Shown piece after piece: positions 43,710 through 53,425 of a DNA stretch of 64,000 nucleotides (positions are counted from its first letter, which is position 1; the number at the start of each line of letters is the position of its first letter). The notes beneath the pieces are model-generated. The model made no database searches. It was given only the letters and a program-made list of their open reading frames with translations, and had not been told where the DNA came from. The translations under genes were made by a program, and so were the position numbers. The stretch is from JACVRW01 sp963734365 (lineage in GTDB: Bacteria > Actinomycetota > Thermoleophilia > Solirubrobacterales > Thermoleophilaceae): contig CAVTGV010000010.1 of NCBI GenBank assembly GCA_963734365.1, forward strand, positions 434,001 through 498,000, given 5' to 3'.

Positions 43710-44491
43710 GCACCACCACCCTCGCCGCACCAATCCCCGTGAACACCTCCGGCGTCCACGCGCGCCCCCGCCTCAGCCGCCTCGTCGCCGTCGAGCTGCG
43801 CAAGATGGTCGACACCCGCGCCGGCTTCTGGCTCCAGGTCGCCATGGTGGCGCTCACCGTGGTCGTCGTAGTCGTCCGCCTGCTCGTCGGCGATGCGGCG
43901 GACCACACGTTCCAGCACGTCCTCGACGCCGGGCTTCAGCCGGCGGCCGTCCTGCTGCCAGTCCTCGGCATCCTGCTCGTCACCTCCGAGTGGTCCCAAC
44001 GCACCGGGATGATCACCTTCGCGCTCGTCCCGGCGCGCTCGCGCGTCCTCGGCGCCAAGCTGATCGCGAGCCTCCTGCTCGCCGTCGCGATGCTGACGAT
44101 CTCCGTCGCCGTCGTCGCCGCCGGGGTGCTCGTCTCGTCGCCCGGCGTCGAAGGGACCTGGTCCGACACCGCGCCGCTGATCGGCCAGTCGGCCGTCAAC
44201 CTAACGGCCGGGATGGTCGTTGGCGTCGCGCTCGGCGCGATCCTGCTCGCCTCGGCGCCCGCCATCGTCCTCCTCTTCGCGCTGCCGACGGCGTGGATGG
44301 CGGTCGTCTCGCTGCCCGTGTTCTCCGGCGTCGCCCCGTGGGTGGACTACGCGCGCGCACTCGGCGAGATGACCCCGGACGTCATAAGCGCCACCCAATG
44401 GGCACATGTGGGCACGGCGCTCGCACTCTGGATGCTGCTTCCGCTCCTGATCGGCACCTGGCGGATCACCCGGCGCGAGGTGTCGGTGTAG
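43706..44491 (+). CDS. ABC-2 type permease
   Basis: The 261-residue protein has about six membrane helices: VAMVALTVVVVVVRLLVG, LPVLGILLVTSEWSQRTGMI, LIASLLLAVAMLTISVAVVA, LTAGMVVGVALGAILL and a last ALALWMLLPLLIGTW. LLVTSEWSQRTGMITFALVP is the usual ABC-2 cytoplasmic loop motif. With the ATPase it should export a hydrophobic or peptide antibiotic. A strong terminator-like hairpin follows about 40 bp after the stop. Confidence 0.88.
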
Positions 44492-44531
44492 AGGCTCTGC
44501 GGCTGCTGTGGCCTCTCAGGAGTTGTCGACA

Positions 44532-44577
44532 AGGAGCGCGCCCTCTTGCCATGCATGCATGCGAAGGGCGCGCTCCT
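44532..44577. terminator. 13-bp perfect hairpin after the ABC operon
   Basis: AGGAGCGCGCCCT (44532-44544) pairs exactly with AGGGCGCGCTCCT (44565-44577). The loop contains CATGCATGCATGC, a 4-bp unit repeated. There is no long T run after it. The surrounding 44492-44947 stretch has no gene but carries relics of the dispersed repeats: TTGGACGAC twice (44614 and 44653) and an inverted GCATGGGAA-type motif near 44691-44721. Confidence 0.7.
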
Positions 44578-44947
44578 CTATCGCGGCCTGAAAAGATGAC
44601 CCGTCCGTGAAGGTTTGGACGACCAAGCGGAGCTAGATCATCGGCTTTCGCCTTGGACGACGACCGAAACCCGCGCGCCATTGCCACCAGAGTGTTGGAT
44701 TCCCATGCGGGCAGCACTCTTGCGTCGCCCGTGACCGCAAGGGATGCGAACAGGCGCCGAGTCGAGCATCAGCTGGCATCGCTGCGCGCGATGGGGCTTG
44801 CACGATGCCCACCGCATATCTGCGCGTTACTGATGATTTGTGCCCGACAGAGCCACAGGAGGCGTAATGCCCGTAAGCCCGTTGCAGCCCGTTGCAGCGC
44901 AGCGAGTGCGGCATTGCTCTACAAGCGGCTTAGCGCCAATTCGGCTG

Positions 44948-44995
44948 CGGTCTACGGAACCGAAGGGTCACAGTTCGAATCCTGTCGGGCGCGCT
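44948..44995 (+). repeat. att site 3 (displaced tRNA-Arg 3' half)
   Basis: Same 48-bp core with a G moved: GAAGGGTCACAGTTC instead of GAAGGTCACAGGTTC. It separates island 2 from island 3. Its flanks resemble those of att site 5: TTCGGCTGCGG before, and CTTCCCAAACGGCGCTGCAG after. Confidence 0.85.
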
Positions 44996-45403
44996 TCCCA
45001 AACGGCGCTGCAGAGCGGAAGTCGGGCGAGATCGCGAAGGCGCGGCGTCGCCGGCTGGGAACGAGAATTCTCGGTGGCAGCGGCGGCCGCGGCTAGGTGA
45101 GCGAACGCGACAGCCAGAGGTGTGACTGCCTTCGGACGGTCCGTTGACGCGCACCCTGGCCGCCCAGCATGGCGCTCTTGGTCGAGAGCAGTTGCGGTGG
45201 GAGCGTCAGCGGACACGCTTGCTGCTCGTCCTACCCGGTCGTCTGCGGGCGTCGCTCGAGACGCCTCCGTGGATCGCTCGCTCCGCCCGATAGGCCAGGG
45301 AGCCGGCACGAGGAGCGATCGTCCCCGCTCGGATTAGTACGCCCGTGGTGGCGGAGGATTTTCCTCGGCCACCGCATGGGTAGGGCTGGTCTGTCCGCGA
45401 ACG

Positions 45404-45434
45404 GCGAAGGGCCCCCAAACCGGGGACCCTTCGC
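45404..45434. terminator. Bidirectional hairpin downstream of the repeat-protein gene
   Basis: GCGAAGGG pairs with CCCTTCGC, with an inner CCCC/GGGG extension around CAAACC. It sits just beyond the 3' end of the minus-strand gene ending at 45457. The rest of 44996-45456 holds no gene I can support. Confidence 0.65.
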
Positions 45435-45456
45435 ATTCAACCTCTCTGCAACCGGT

Positions 45457-45984
45457 CTACGGACGCGCGCCACCGAACGCGACGGGACCGGACGTGCTGT
45501 CGTCGGACCCGGACTGCGTCGACCCGCGGGTGCCTTCCTCGGGGCCGCCGTCGTAGCGAGTGTTCGCCTGCGCTGGGACCGAACCCGTGGTCGCGCCGCG
45601 CGTGCCTTCCTCAGGCCCGCCGTCGTAACGCGTGCTCGGCTGAGCCTTCCTCATCGCCTCGTACTCAGCCCGGCTCGAGGCTGCGATCGAGGACGGAGGC
45701 GGGGCCACCGTGGGGGCCGGAGAGGACGAGACCGAGGCCGCGCCACGCGTGCCCTCCTCGGGTCCGCCGTCGAAACGGGTGGTGCCCGAGGGGTTCTTCG
45801 CCGGCGCGAACTTACCGGTGGCGATCACGCCGGACGTGCTCGGGGCGTCGTCGCTCGACACGACGACCACCGCGAGGCTGAGTCCGACTACCGCGATCAT
45901 CGCGATCGCGAGCAGGTTGCGGAGATGGTTGTACTGCGAGCGGAGCACAACGGCGGGGTGCTGGCTCGGGATGGCGGTGCTCAT
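45457..45984 (-). CDS. Single-pass membrane protein with three GGPEEGTRG repeats
   Basis: From ATG 45984 (MSTAIPSQHPAVVLRSQYNH) the 175-residue protein has one membrane helix (LLAIAMIAVVGLSLAVVVVS, residues about 25-45). The outside tail is Ser/Pro/Ala-rich and carries three copies of a 12-residue unit: RFDGGPEEGTRG, RYDGGPEEGTRG and RYDGGPEEGTRG, with a related SRAEYEAMRKAQPSTRYDGG between. I have no family for it. The conserved acidic-Gly unit could bind calcium or a partner. It is divergent from the large SARP-type regulator gene in island 3. Confidence 0.75.
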   Translation of the reverse strand: MSTAIPSQHPAVVLRSQYNHLRNLLAIAMIAVVGLSLAVVVVSSDDAPSTSGVIATGKFAPAKNPSGTTRFDGGPEEGTRGAASVSSSPAPTVAPPPSSIAASSRAEYEAMRKAQPSTRYDGGPEEGTRGATTGSVPAQANTRYDGGPEEGTRGSTQSGSDDSTSGPVAFGGARP

Positions 45985-46183
45985 GACTGTCTCCTGTCGG
46001 CGGGCGGCCGCCGCAGCTGCCGGCCCGGTTGTGAGGTGGAAGAAGAGGAACATCAGCGCTCATGCTGGGACGGGCCGGTTGCAGCGCGCCTAAGCCCCGG
46101 TTACAGCACGGCTACGGGGCGGCTCGACGCGCACTCGCGGCTGCGCTACCTTGGATCGAAGGCTCGCTCACACTCGGTCTCGC

Positions 46184-49100
46184 ATGGACTTCCGCATCCT
46201 CGGCCCACTTGAAGCCTCAGATGAGGGTGTGCCGGTCGCGCTCGGCGGTAGCAAGCAACGGGCTCTTTTGGCGCTGCTCCTTCTGCGCGCGAACGAGACG
46301 ATCTCGACTGACCGGCTCATCGACGAGCTCTGGGGTGACACTCCGCCGGCCACCGCCGCGAAGACGATTCAGGTTCACGTCCACCGCCTGCGCCGAGCTC
46401 TGGCCGGCAACGGAGGCGGCGCCGCGTCCGACGTGCTCGTCACCCGCGAGCACGGCTATGAACTGCGAGTCGACTCGGACCACGTGGACGCGCGACGCTT
46501 CGAGCGTCTGCTCGATGCGGCCAGGGCGGCTTTCGCCTCCGGCGATCCGCAGGCGGCGCTCGCGGCCGCCGAGCGGGCGCTCGCCCTCTGGCGCGGGCGG
46601 CCGCTCGGGGAGCTGGCCGATGAGCCTTTCGCCCGGCACGAAATCGATCGGCTGGACGACCTGCGCGTGGCGACCGTCGAGCAGCTGATCGACGCGAAGC
46701 TGGCTCTGGCGCGGCACGCCGAGGTGGTGGGTGAGCTCGAGGGCCTCATCGACGAGCACCCGTACCGGGAGGGCCTCAGGGCGCAGCTCATGCTCGCTCT
46801 GTACCGCTGCGACCGGCAGGCCGAAGCGCTGCAGGCCTATCAGGACGCCCGCAGGGTCCTCGTCGGAGAGCTCGGGATCGAGCCCGGCGCGCGGCTGCGC
46901 GAGCTCGAACGCGCAATTCTTGCGCAGGATGCCGCCCTCGCATTAGCGGTGCCCCAGCCTGTGGCGACGTCGGAGACGGAGCCGGGAGAGCGGCCTCCGT
47001 CGGGCCAGGCAAGGCCTGCGCCCGCCGCCACGCGCCGTCTCGTGAGCATCGTCTTCGCCGATCTCGTGGGCTCCACCGGGCTGGCCGAGCGACTCGATCC
47101 CGAGACGATGCATTCGCTGCTCGACCGCTACACCGAATGCTGCGGCGCGGTGATCGAGCGGCACGGCGGTTCTGTCGAGGGCTTCATCGGGGACGCCGTG
47201 GTGGGGGTATTCGGCCAGGATGAGGTTCACGAGGACGACGCGCTTCGGGCGGTGCGCGTGGCTGTCGAGATGCGCCGGGAGGGAGCAGAGTTGAGCGCCG
47301 ACCTCGAGCGCGGTCTGGGCTTCGGGATAGGGATGAAGTTCGGCGTGGAGTCGGGCGAGGTCTTCGTGAGTCCCGGCTCCCGGCGTTCGCCCTTCGCGGC
47401 CGGCGATGCCTTCAACGTCGCCGCGCGCCTCGAGGGGCTCGCGTCAGAAGGGCAGATCCTGCTCGGCGCGGCCATCTACGAGCTGGTGAAGGGCTCGGTC
47501 CGGGTCCAGGCTCTGGAACGGCTCAAGCTGAAGGGCCGGACGGCGAAGGTGCAGGCCTGGCAGCTGCTCGAGTTGACCGACGATCAGGTGGGGTTGGGCC
47601 CGGACGCGAAGCCGCTCGTTGGACGCGAGCACGAGCTCGGCGAGCTCCGCAAGGCCCTGGCAGGAGCCTGCGGGGAACCGGGCTGCCGGGCGATGACCCT
47701 CGTCGGACCGGCGGGAATCGGCAAGTCGCGCCTGGCCCGTGAGCTCCGGGTCGAGACGGCCGGTGACGCAACGGTCGTGGTCGGGCGGTGCCTCTCGTAC
47801 GGAGAGGACGCGACTTACCGGCCTCTCGCGGAGATCGTCCAGCAGATCTGTGGGGCCGACCCGCGCGACGGGATCGACGAGCTCCTCGACGGAGATGAGT
47901 CGCGCGTGAACTTGGTGCTGCAGGCGATAGGTCTGTCGGCCGGCGCCGCGCAGGTCGAGGAGACGTTCTGGGCGGTGCGGAGCCTGGTCGAGCGAGCGGC
48001 CGACGAACGGCCGCTCGTGATGGTCGTCGACGACGTCCACTGGGCCGAGCCGGCTCTGCTCGACCTACTCGACTATCTCGTGGCGTTCTCGAGGGGGCAC
48101 CCGATCCTGCTCCTCTGCTTGTCCCGGCCCGAGCTGGCGGAGACACGCCCCTCGTGGCTGGCGCCTCAGCAGAACCGCTCGCTTCTGGTCGTAGACCCCC
48201 TCTCCGACGCGGAGGCACGCCTCCTCATAGAGTCCGCCGCACCGGAGGCGCTCGGGTCTAATGCCGAGGCTCGTATCGTGGACATGGCCGAGGGCAACCC
48301 GCTGTTCCTCGAGCAGCTCGTGGCCGTGGGGGTCGAAGACGAGGCCTCGGCTCTGCCATCAAGCATCCAGGCGGTGCTGGCCGCGCGGATCGACCGCCTC
48401 GACGAGGCGGAGCGCGCAGTGCTCGAGCACGCGTCCGTACAGGGCCGCAGCTTCAGCGTGGATGCGGTGGCCGAGCTGCTTCCCGAACGCGACCGGGCGA
48501 GCATCGCGATGCACGTGGTCTCGCTCGTGCGCAAGCAACTGGTGCGCCCCGATCGCTCCGACGCCCGTGGTGACGACGCCTTTCGCTTCGCGCACGTCCT
48601 GATCCGAGAGGTGGCGTATCAGGGGCTGCCCAAGGGGCGGCGGGCTGAGCTGCACGAGCGGCTTGCCGGATGGCTCGCGGCCTCACCGGGAGCCCGTGAC
48701 GACATCATCGGCTTCCACCTGAGCGAGGCGTACGAGAACCTCGCGGCGCTCGGCTCGGCGGGCGACCGAGAGCGAGGCGTGGCCGCCGCGGCGGTCGAGC
48801 GGCTGACGGCGGCTGCCGACGCCGCACGGCTGCGCGGCGATCCCGCCGCGGGAGCTCGCCTGCTCGAGCGCGCGGAAGGGGTGCTCGGATCGGATGCGAG
48901 GGCTCGATCCGAGCTGCTGCCGGTACTCGGGGCCACCCTCTATGACGCAGGTCGCCTGGGGGAAGCCGCCCGGGTGCTGGACGAGGCGATCGAGCGAGCT
49001 CCCGAGCCGAGCCTGCTGGCGAGGGCGCAGATCGAACGCGAGCTCGTACGCCTCGAAACGGATCTGGAGACGGGGACGGCACGGGCCGATCGCGTGGCAG

Positions 49101-50006
49101 AGGAAGTTCTCCCGGTCCTCGACCGAGAAGACGACCATCACGGGGCGTCCCGGGCGTGGTTCCTCCGCGGCGAGGTTGCCTGGATCGCGGGCCGGGTGGC
49201 CGACGCGGACGAATCCTGGATCCGCGCGGCAGATCATGCCCGCCGCGCCGGGGCGGAGCGCGAGCGGTTCGAGTTGATCGGCTGGCGTGCGATGGGCGCT
49301 GCCCAGGGACCCGCTCCCGTGTCGCGAGGCGATCGGCCGCTGCGAGGAGTTCGGTGTGGTCGTCGAGAGGAGCCCGATTGCGAGTGTGTGGATCCTCCAG
49401 CCCCTCGCCCTCCTGCATGCGATGCAGGAAGAGCTCGAGACCGCCGAGCGCCTGCTCGCAGAGGCGAACGAGATCAGACATGCGTTGGGCGGTCTCGGGT
49501 CGAGCTTCTCGCATCTCGAGGCTGGATGCCGGTTGTGCGCGGGGCAGCCCGAACTGGCGGAGGCCCGCCTGCGGGCGGACGCCGAAAAGCTGTCATCAAT
49601 GCGTGGCAAGGGCACCCTCGCGACGACGCTCGCCCTGCTCGCTCGGGCCGTCTACGCCCAGGGCCGGACGGACGAGGCGGCCGAGCTGTGCGCGTCGGCC
49701 TCGCGCGAAGCGGCGCCTCAGGACACAATGACCCAGGTGATCTGGCGCGGCGTGCTTGCGAGAGTCGCGGCGAGCCGGGGACGCCTCGACGAGGCCGAAT
49801 CGCTTTCCAGCGAAGCGGTGGCGCTCGCTACCCCGACGGACTTGATCTCGCTCCGGGGCGATGCGATGCTCGACCGTGCGGACGTCCTTTGGGTGGGCGA
49901 GCGCCTCGAAGAGGCCGATCGCTCGGCGCGAGCAGGCATAGCGCTCTACGAAGCAAAGGGCAACGTCGCGGCTGCCGCCGAAGCGCAGGCGTTGCTGAGC
50001 CATTGA
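46184..50006 (+). CDS. Large regulator: SARP domain, nucleotide cyclase domain, AAA ATPase and TPRs; one frameshift
   Basis: From ATG 46184 (MDFRILGPLEASDEGVPVAL): a winged helix of OmpR type (1-95), a BTAD helical domain (96-245, ALQAYQDARRVLVGELGIEP), a class III adenylate/guanylate cyclase domain (about 285-460, VSIVFADLVGSTGLAERLDP and EGFIGDAVVGVFG with the two metal Asp), then an AAA/STAND ATPase (LVGPAGIGKSRLARELR as Walker A; LVMVVDDVHWAEPALLDLL as Walker B) and TPR-like repeats to the end. Near 49310 the frame slips by one base, and LLHAMQEELETAERLLAEAN and further repeats continue to QALLSH at 50006. About 1270 residues. A DNA-binding activator gated by ATP and perhaps cAMP; targets unknown. 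Confidence 0.88.
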
Positions 50007-50019
50007 CGGGAGGTGCGTC

Positions 50020-50325
50020 TTGCCGGGAAAGCCGGGCTTCACAAAAATCGAGCTGACGAACGGTTCCGTGCAGGTCGTGGGGAGGTCGCCGGCCGACTCG
50101 CCTCTTCCGCACGCGGTTCGCGTCACTCTCGCGCAGGCGAGCGCAGCGGGGGAGGGGGCGAGCCATGTGGCTGAGGGGCCTGTCGATGCTCCGGCCCATG
50201 ACTGGCACGCGACTCTCCCATCCGAAGGTTTCAGGAAGGGGCCAGCGTTCGCCGTTGGCTATGAGATCTGCATCCAACCGCAGTTCTCCGTGACCACGTG
50301 GTACCAGGTGATGAACATCGAGTAG
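50020..50325 (+). CDS. Small unknown protein between the regulator and the peroxidase
   Basis: A TTG start at 50020, eight bases after GGGAGG, gives a 101-residue protein (first residues MPGKPGFTKIELTNGSVQVV, ending VTTWYQVMNIE). It is beta-rich in character with conserved-looking aromatic residues (HDWHATLPSEGFRKG). No signal peptide and no family recognised. The gene lies 13 bp after the regulator and overlaps the earliest peroxidase start, so the three are probably one transcript. Confidence 0.6.
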   Translation: MPGKPGFTKIELTNGSVQVVGRSPADSPLPHAVRVTLAQASAAGEGASHVAEGPVDAPAHDWHATLPSEGFRKGPAFAVGYEICIQPQFSVTTWYQVMNIE

Positions 50326-51737
50326 CCCCTACGCCTGCCGGCGAGGGCAGCGCGCGTCACGGAGAGGCCGTGCCGCTCGGGCTGGACAGCGGCTCGAAGC
50401 GTGAGCCGCCCGCGGCCGGCTTCGGGTACATGTTCGGCCCCGCTCGGCACGAGATCGACGACCCGGCCGTCGACGCGCTCGCCGAGCTGATCGGCGACCG
50501 TCAGGACGACTCCACCGAGAACACGTCGATCCCGGCCGGATACACCTACCTCGGGCAATTCATCGACCACGACATAACGTTCGACGCCACCAGTCACCGC
50601 AAGCCCGCCGGGAAGCCGCGCGCCCTCGTCAACTTCCGGACCCCCCGGCTCGACCTCGACAGCCTGTACGGCTCGGGACCGGTGGTCCACCCGTTCCTCT
50701 ACGACTGGGCGCACCCGAAGTCACCCGGGGCGAGGCTGCTCGTAGGTCACAACGCGAAGGGGGGGAACGACGACCTTCCGCGCAATTTACCCGGCCGTGC
50801 CCTGGTCGGCGATGCGCGCAACGAGGAGAACGTGATCGTCGCGCAGCTGCACCTGCTCTTCATCCAGTTCCACAACGCGGTACTCGACGGGCTTGGCGGC
50901 GCTCCCAAGCATTGGGAGGAGCGCTTCGAAGAGGCGCGACAGATCGTACGCTGGCACTACCAGTGGCTGGTCGTCCACGACTTCCTGCCCAAGATCCTCG
51001 GCAGGAGTCTTGCGCCGGGGGCCTTCCGCTCCGAGGGCGTGCCCCAATTTCGCCGCTGGCGGCGACCCACCCGAGGTGACCCGTTCATCCCCGTGGAGTT
51101 CTCGGCCGGGGCATTTCGCTTTGGTCACAGCATGGTCCGTAGGGAGTACGCCCTCCAACGCAGGGAACGAGAGGTGCCTCCGAAGCCGTTGTTTCCCGAT
51201 CTCGGCCGGCTCGCGTCGCTGCCGCCCGACCTGGTCATCGACTGGGAGCGCTTCTTCAGGTTCGAGCAACTGGGATACGCGCGCGAGCCGCAGAACAGCC
51301 TTCAGATGGACACCGCCCTCGTCAGCCCCCTGCTCAACCTTCCCGACTTCGGGGGATCGCTCGCGCGCAGAAACCTTCGCCGGGCACAGAGGCTTCAGGT
51401 GCCCTCGGGTCAGGAGGTCGCGAAGAAGCTGAAGCTGAAGAGCCTCGATCCCGAGGAGCTCTTGCTCGACGGGCTTTCGAAACCGGTGCGGGAGAAGGTG
51501 CTGAAGGCGACGCCGCTCTGGTACTACGTCCTTTGCGAGGCGCAGGGAACGGGCGGCGACGGGGGCAAGCACCTCGGGCCGGTCGGCGGCCGGATCGTGT
51601 CCGAGGTGATCCTCGGGCTGCTGGCCAGCGACCCGACCTCCTATGTCAAGCAGCCGGGGTGGAAGCCAAATCTCATTCCCGGAGAGGACTTCAAGATGAC
51701 CGACCTGATCGAGTTCGTGAAGGGCCCGATCGGCTAG
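50298..51737 (+). CDS. Animal-type haem peroxidase family protein
   Basis: Family segments are GYTYLGQFIDHDITFD (distal His with catalytic Asp/Gln region), RTPRLDLDSLYGSGPVVHPF (calcium-like loop), RNEENVIVAQLHLLFIQFHN, ARQIVRWHYQWLVVHDFLPK, and FRFGHSMVRREY, whose His would be the proximal haem ligand. This is the bacterial peroxidase clade related to cyclooxygenase and peroxinectin, without an N-terminal secretion signal. The ORF opens at GTG 50298; the later GTG 50370 would cut into the conserved RHGEAVPLGLDSGS, so the true start is near or before 50358. Length is about 480 residues. It may make hypohalous acids or oxidise lipids. Confidence 0.87.
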   Translation: MVPGDEHRVAPTPAGEGSARHGEAVPLGLDSGSKREPPAAGFGYMFGPARHEIDDPAVDALAELIGDRQDDSTENTSIPAGYTYLGQFIDHDITFDATSHRKPAGKPRALVNFRTPRLDLDSLYGSGPVVHPFLYDWAHPKSPGARLLVGHNAKGGNDDLPRNLPGRALVGDARNEENVIVAQLHLLFIQFHNAVLDGLGGAPKHWEERFEEARQIVRWHYQWLVVHDFLPKILGRSLAPGAFRSEGVPQFRRWRRPTRGDPFIPVEFSAGAFRFGHSMVRREYALQRREREVPPKPLFPDLGRLASLPPDLVIDWERFFRFEQLGYAREPQNSLQMDTALVSPLLNLPDFGGSLARRNLRRAQRLQVPSGQEVAKKLKLKSLDPEELLLDGLSKPVREKVLKATPLWYYVLCEAQGTGGDGGKHLGPVGGRIVSEVILGLLASDPTSYVKQPGWKPNLIPGEDFKMTDLIEFVKGPIG

Positions 51738-51930
51738 CTCAGCCCGTTCTCGACCGTAAGCAGTGGTGCCGGACCGACCGGGCTTGGGTGGGAACAACGG
51801 TGGGAACGGAGTGGGAACAGTTCGTGTCCCCGCGTGGCTTCTCGTGTCCGCTCGTTCCCCTCGGGAATTAGCCGCTGTGCAGGAAAATCCTGATGAGGAC
51901 AGGGAAGGCGGGACCGCTAGGGCCACCGCA

Positions 51931-51972
51931 CTACGGAACCGAAGGTCACAGGTTCGAATCCTGTCGGGCGCG
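51931..51972 (+). repeat. att site 4 (displaced tRNA-Arg 3' half)
   Basis: 42 bp identical to the tRNA-Arg 3' part (CTACGGAACC...GGGCGCG); here the match starts at the anticodon loop and stops before the CT seen in other copies. It separates islands 3 and 4. In 51738-51930 I see only low-complexity GGTGGGAAC repeats, resembling the leader of integrase genes, and no gene. Confidence 0.87.
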
Positions 51973-52043
51973 TCCTAGAGAAGCGCTTCATTGCAGGGGA
52001 AAGCTTTTCTCGCTCTCCGTCGCTCTGAGCGCCTCCCTCTGCT

Positions 52044-52574
52044 CTACGCGGCTCTCTGCTGCCGTCTGCGCGCTCGCGAGTAGGTCGCGTTGGCGCTCCT
52101 GCACTGCTCGCATCTGCACCCCTTGCGGTAGCGCGCTCTGCTTCCGTGAGCCGGAGCGAGAAACGGCATCTCGCACGGCTCGCACATGACCGTCATGAAC
52201 TCGTGCTCACGCAGATACCGAAACAGATCCCGCCGATCGTCCGCGCCGAGCCGGGGGTTCCAGACCTTCGATTCGGACCACTCGTCCTCCTCCCGCTCCC
52301 AGTCGAGATAGGCCACAGCGATCGCGAAGTCGCTGACCATCACCCGCGCCAGACCACGCCCTACCTCGAGATTTTGGCGCTCGCGCTCCGCCTGTTGTTG
52401 CTCGTAGCGCTCCCCCTCCAACTTGCGCTCGTGCTGCTGGCGACTCTGCTCCACGAGGTAGGTCACGAAGCCGCCGACCAGAGCGCCGAGCAGCGCAGCG
52501 GCCGCCGAAATGCCCGCGATGGCCAGATCCGAGGCAGCCAGCGGGAAAGCAAGAGGAAGCTCCGAGATCGGCAC
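52044..52574 (-). CDS. Membrane-anchored coiled protein with C-terminal phage-like Cys motif
   Basis: The 176-residue protein has one N-terminal helix (LAIAGISAAAALLGALVGGF), a charged coiled-coil-like stretch (EQSRQQHERKLEGERYEQQQ and ERERQNLEVGRGLARVMVSD), and a Cys-rich tail CEPCEMPFLAPAHGSRARYR then KGCRCEQCRSANATYSRARR. The tail matches the HGTRxRYxxGCRCxxCRxANxxY motif of short actinophage proteins, a likely zinc knuckle. Phage origin fits its place beside an att site. Function unknown. Confidence 0.65.
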   Translation of the reverse strand: MPISELPLAFPLAASDLAIAGISAAAALLGALVGGFVTYLVEQSRQQHERKLEGERYEQQQAERERQNLEVGRGLARVMVSDFAIAVAYLDWEREEDEWSESKVWNPRLGADDRRDLFRYLREHEFMTVMCEPCEMPFLAPAHGSRARYRKGCRCEQCRSANATYSRARRRQQRAA

Positions 52575-52791
52575 GCGCGCAGCGTGCCAACGGGATCGGA
52601 CGCACGGACACGAGGCTGAACGCGGCGAACGTTGTCCGGGGGGCGGCTCGCAACAGCCGGATTGATTTCGTGAGCAAGCAGTGCGCTCGGCGATTACCGG
52701 CCGGAGAAGTCCGGTCCGGTCGGCAAGTCGCGGTCAAGAGCATGGCCGTCGAGCGGGACGAGAACTGAAAAAGGCCCCAATTCGGAAATAG

Positions 52792-52824
52792 CCGGGCAGA
52801 GGCGAGGTTGGGCCCTCTGTCCGG
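52792..52824 (+). promoter_or_regulatory. Conserved hairpin, copy 1 (5' side of the secreted-protein cluster)
   Basis: CCGGGCAGAGG pairs with CCTCTGTCCGG (11 bp with one G-T) around an 11-nt loop beginning CGAGGTTGGG, then GGGCTTTCCGAGCCCAGA. It is about 35 bp upstream of the first secreted-leader ORF, so it may act in the 5' untranslated RNA. A near-identical structure recurs at 54963-54994. Confidence 0.65.
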
Positions 52825-52858
52825 GCTTTCCGAGCCCAGAATAGAAAAGGGATCAGCA

Positions 52859-52957
52859 ATGCGAAAGTTCAAATTAGGGGTGGCGCTTTGCGCTGCACTC
52901 GCGCTCACCGTGGCGGCACCCACGGCATCGGCCACACCGAGGGTTCGCGAGTCATGA
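52859..52957 (+). CDS. 32-residue secreted leader ORF, truncated paralogue of the next gene
   Basis: ATG 52859 opens MRKFKLGVALCAALALTVAA and PTASATPRVRES, a signal peptide with cleavage after ASA and only six residues beyond. It is the same type as the next protein's leader (MRKIKLGVALVALVALAATA), and its TGA overlaps the next ATG (ATGA). It is either a partial duplicate left after a deletion or a translated leader that couples to the next gene. Confidence 0.6.
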   Translation: MRKFKLGVALCAALALTVAAPTASATPRVRES

Positions 52958-53400
52958 GGAAGATCAAGCTGGGAGTGGCGCTCGTGGCGCTCGTGGCTCT
53001 GGCCGCGACGGCATCTACCGCGGTCGCTGCGCACCCGAAAAAGGGCGGGATCGGCAACGGCGTGACATCGCTGCCGTTTCACCCGCTCATGGCCGTGTAC
53101 GTCTCGTCATCGGGCAAGTCGATGACCGTCGGGTGGCCGTCGATCGAGAACGTCCACCCGCCGCTGATGCGGAAAATCAAGATCGACAGGGCGGGGAGGT
53201 TCTCGGGCACCCGCTCGGTTGTTTCGACGGGTGGGCTGTTCAACTCCACCAACAGGTGGACGGTCACCTTCAAGGGCAGATTCAAGAGCGCCAGGAAGGC
53301 AACGGGGAGCTTCCGGCAGAAGGGCCTGCTCGAACGCGGCGAGGGCAACCAGTACACGGTTCGCTCCGGGCCGCAGACCTTTGTGATCACCCTGCGCTAG
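52954..53400 (+). CDS. Small secreted protein of unknown function
   Basis: From ATG 52954 the 148-residue protein has a signal peptide (MRKIKLGVALVALVALAATA, cleavage after AVAA). It is then a basic beta-rich domain (HPLMAVYVSSSGKSMTVGWP, FNSTNRWTVTFKGRFKSARK and QYTVRSGPQTFVITLR). No Cys in the mature part and no family recognised. The regular alternation of hydrophobic and charged residues suggests a beta-sandwich, as in many actinobacterial surface proteins. Confidence 0.7.
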   Translation: MRKIKLGVALVALVALAATASTAVAAHPKKGGIGNGVTSLPFHPLMAVYVSSSGKSMTVGWPSIENVHPPLMRKIKIDRAGRFSGTRSVVSTGGLFNSTNRWTVTFKGRFKSARKATGSFRQKGLLERGEGNQYTVRSGPQTFVITLR

Positions 53401-53425
53401 GCGCACAAATAAGAGAGACAACCCT

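Noticed and set aside
45169..46212. A 347-codon plus-strand frame across the repeat protein
   Set aside because: It is Arg/Gly/His-rich without motifs, antisense to a membrane protein with clear internal repeats, and typical of GC-rich shadow frames.
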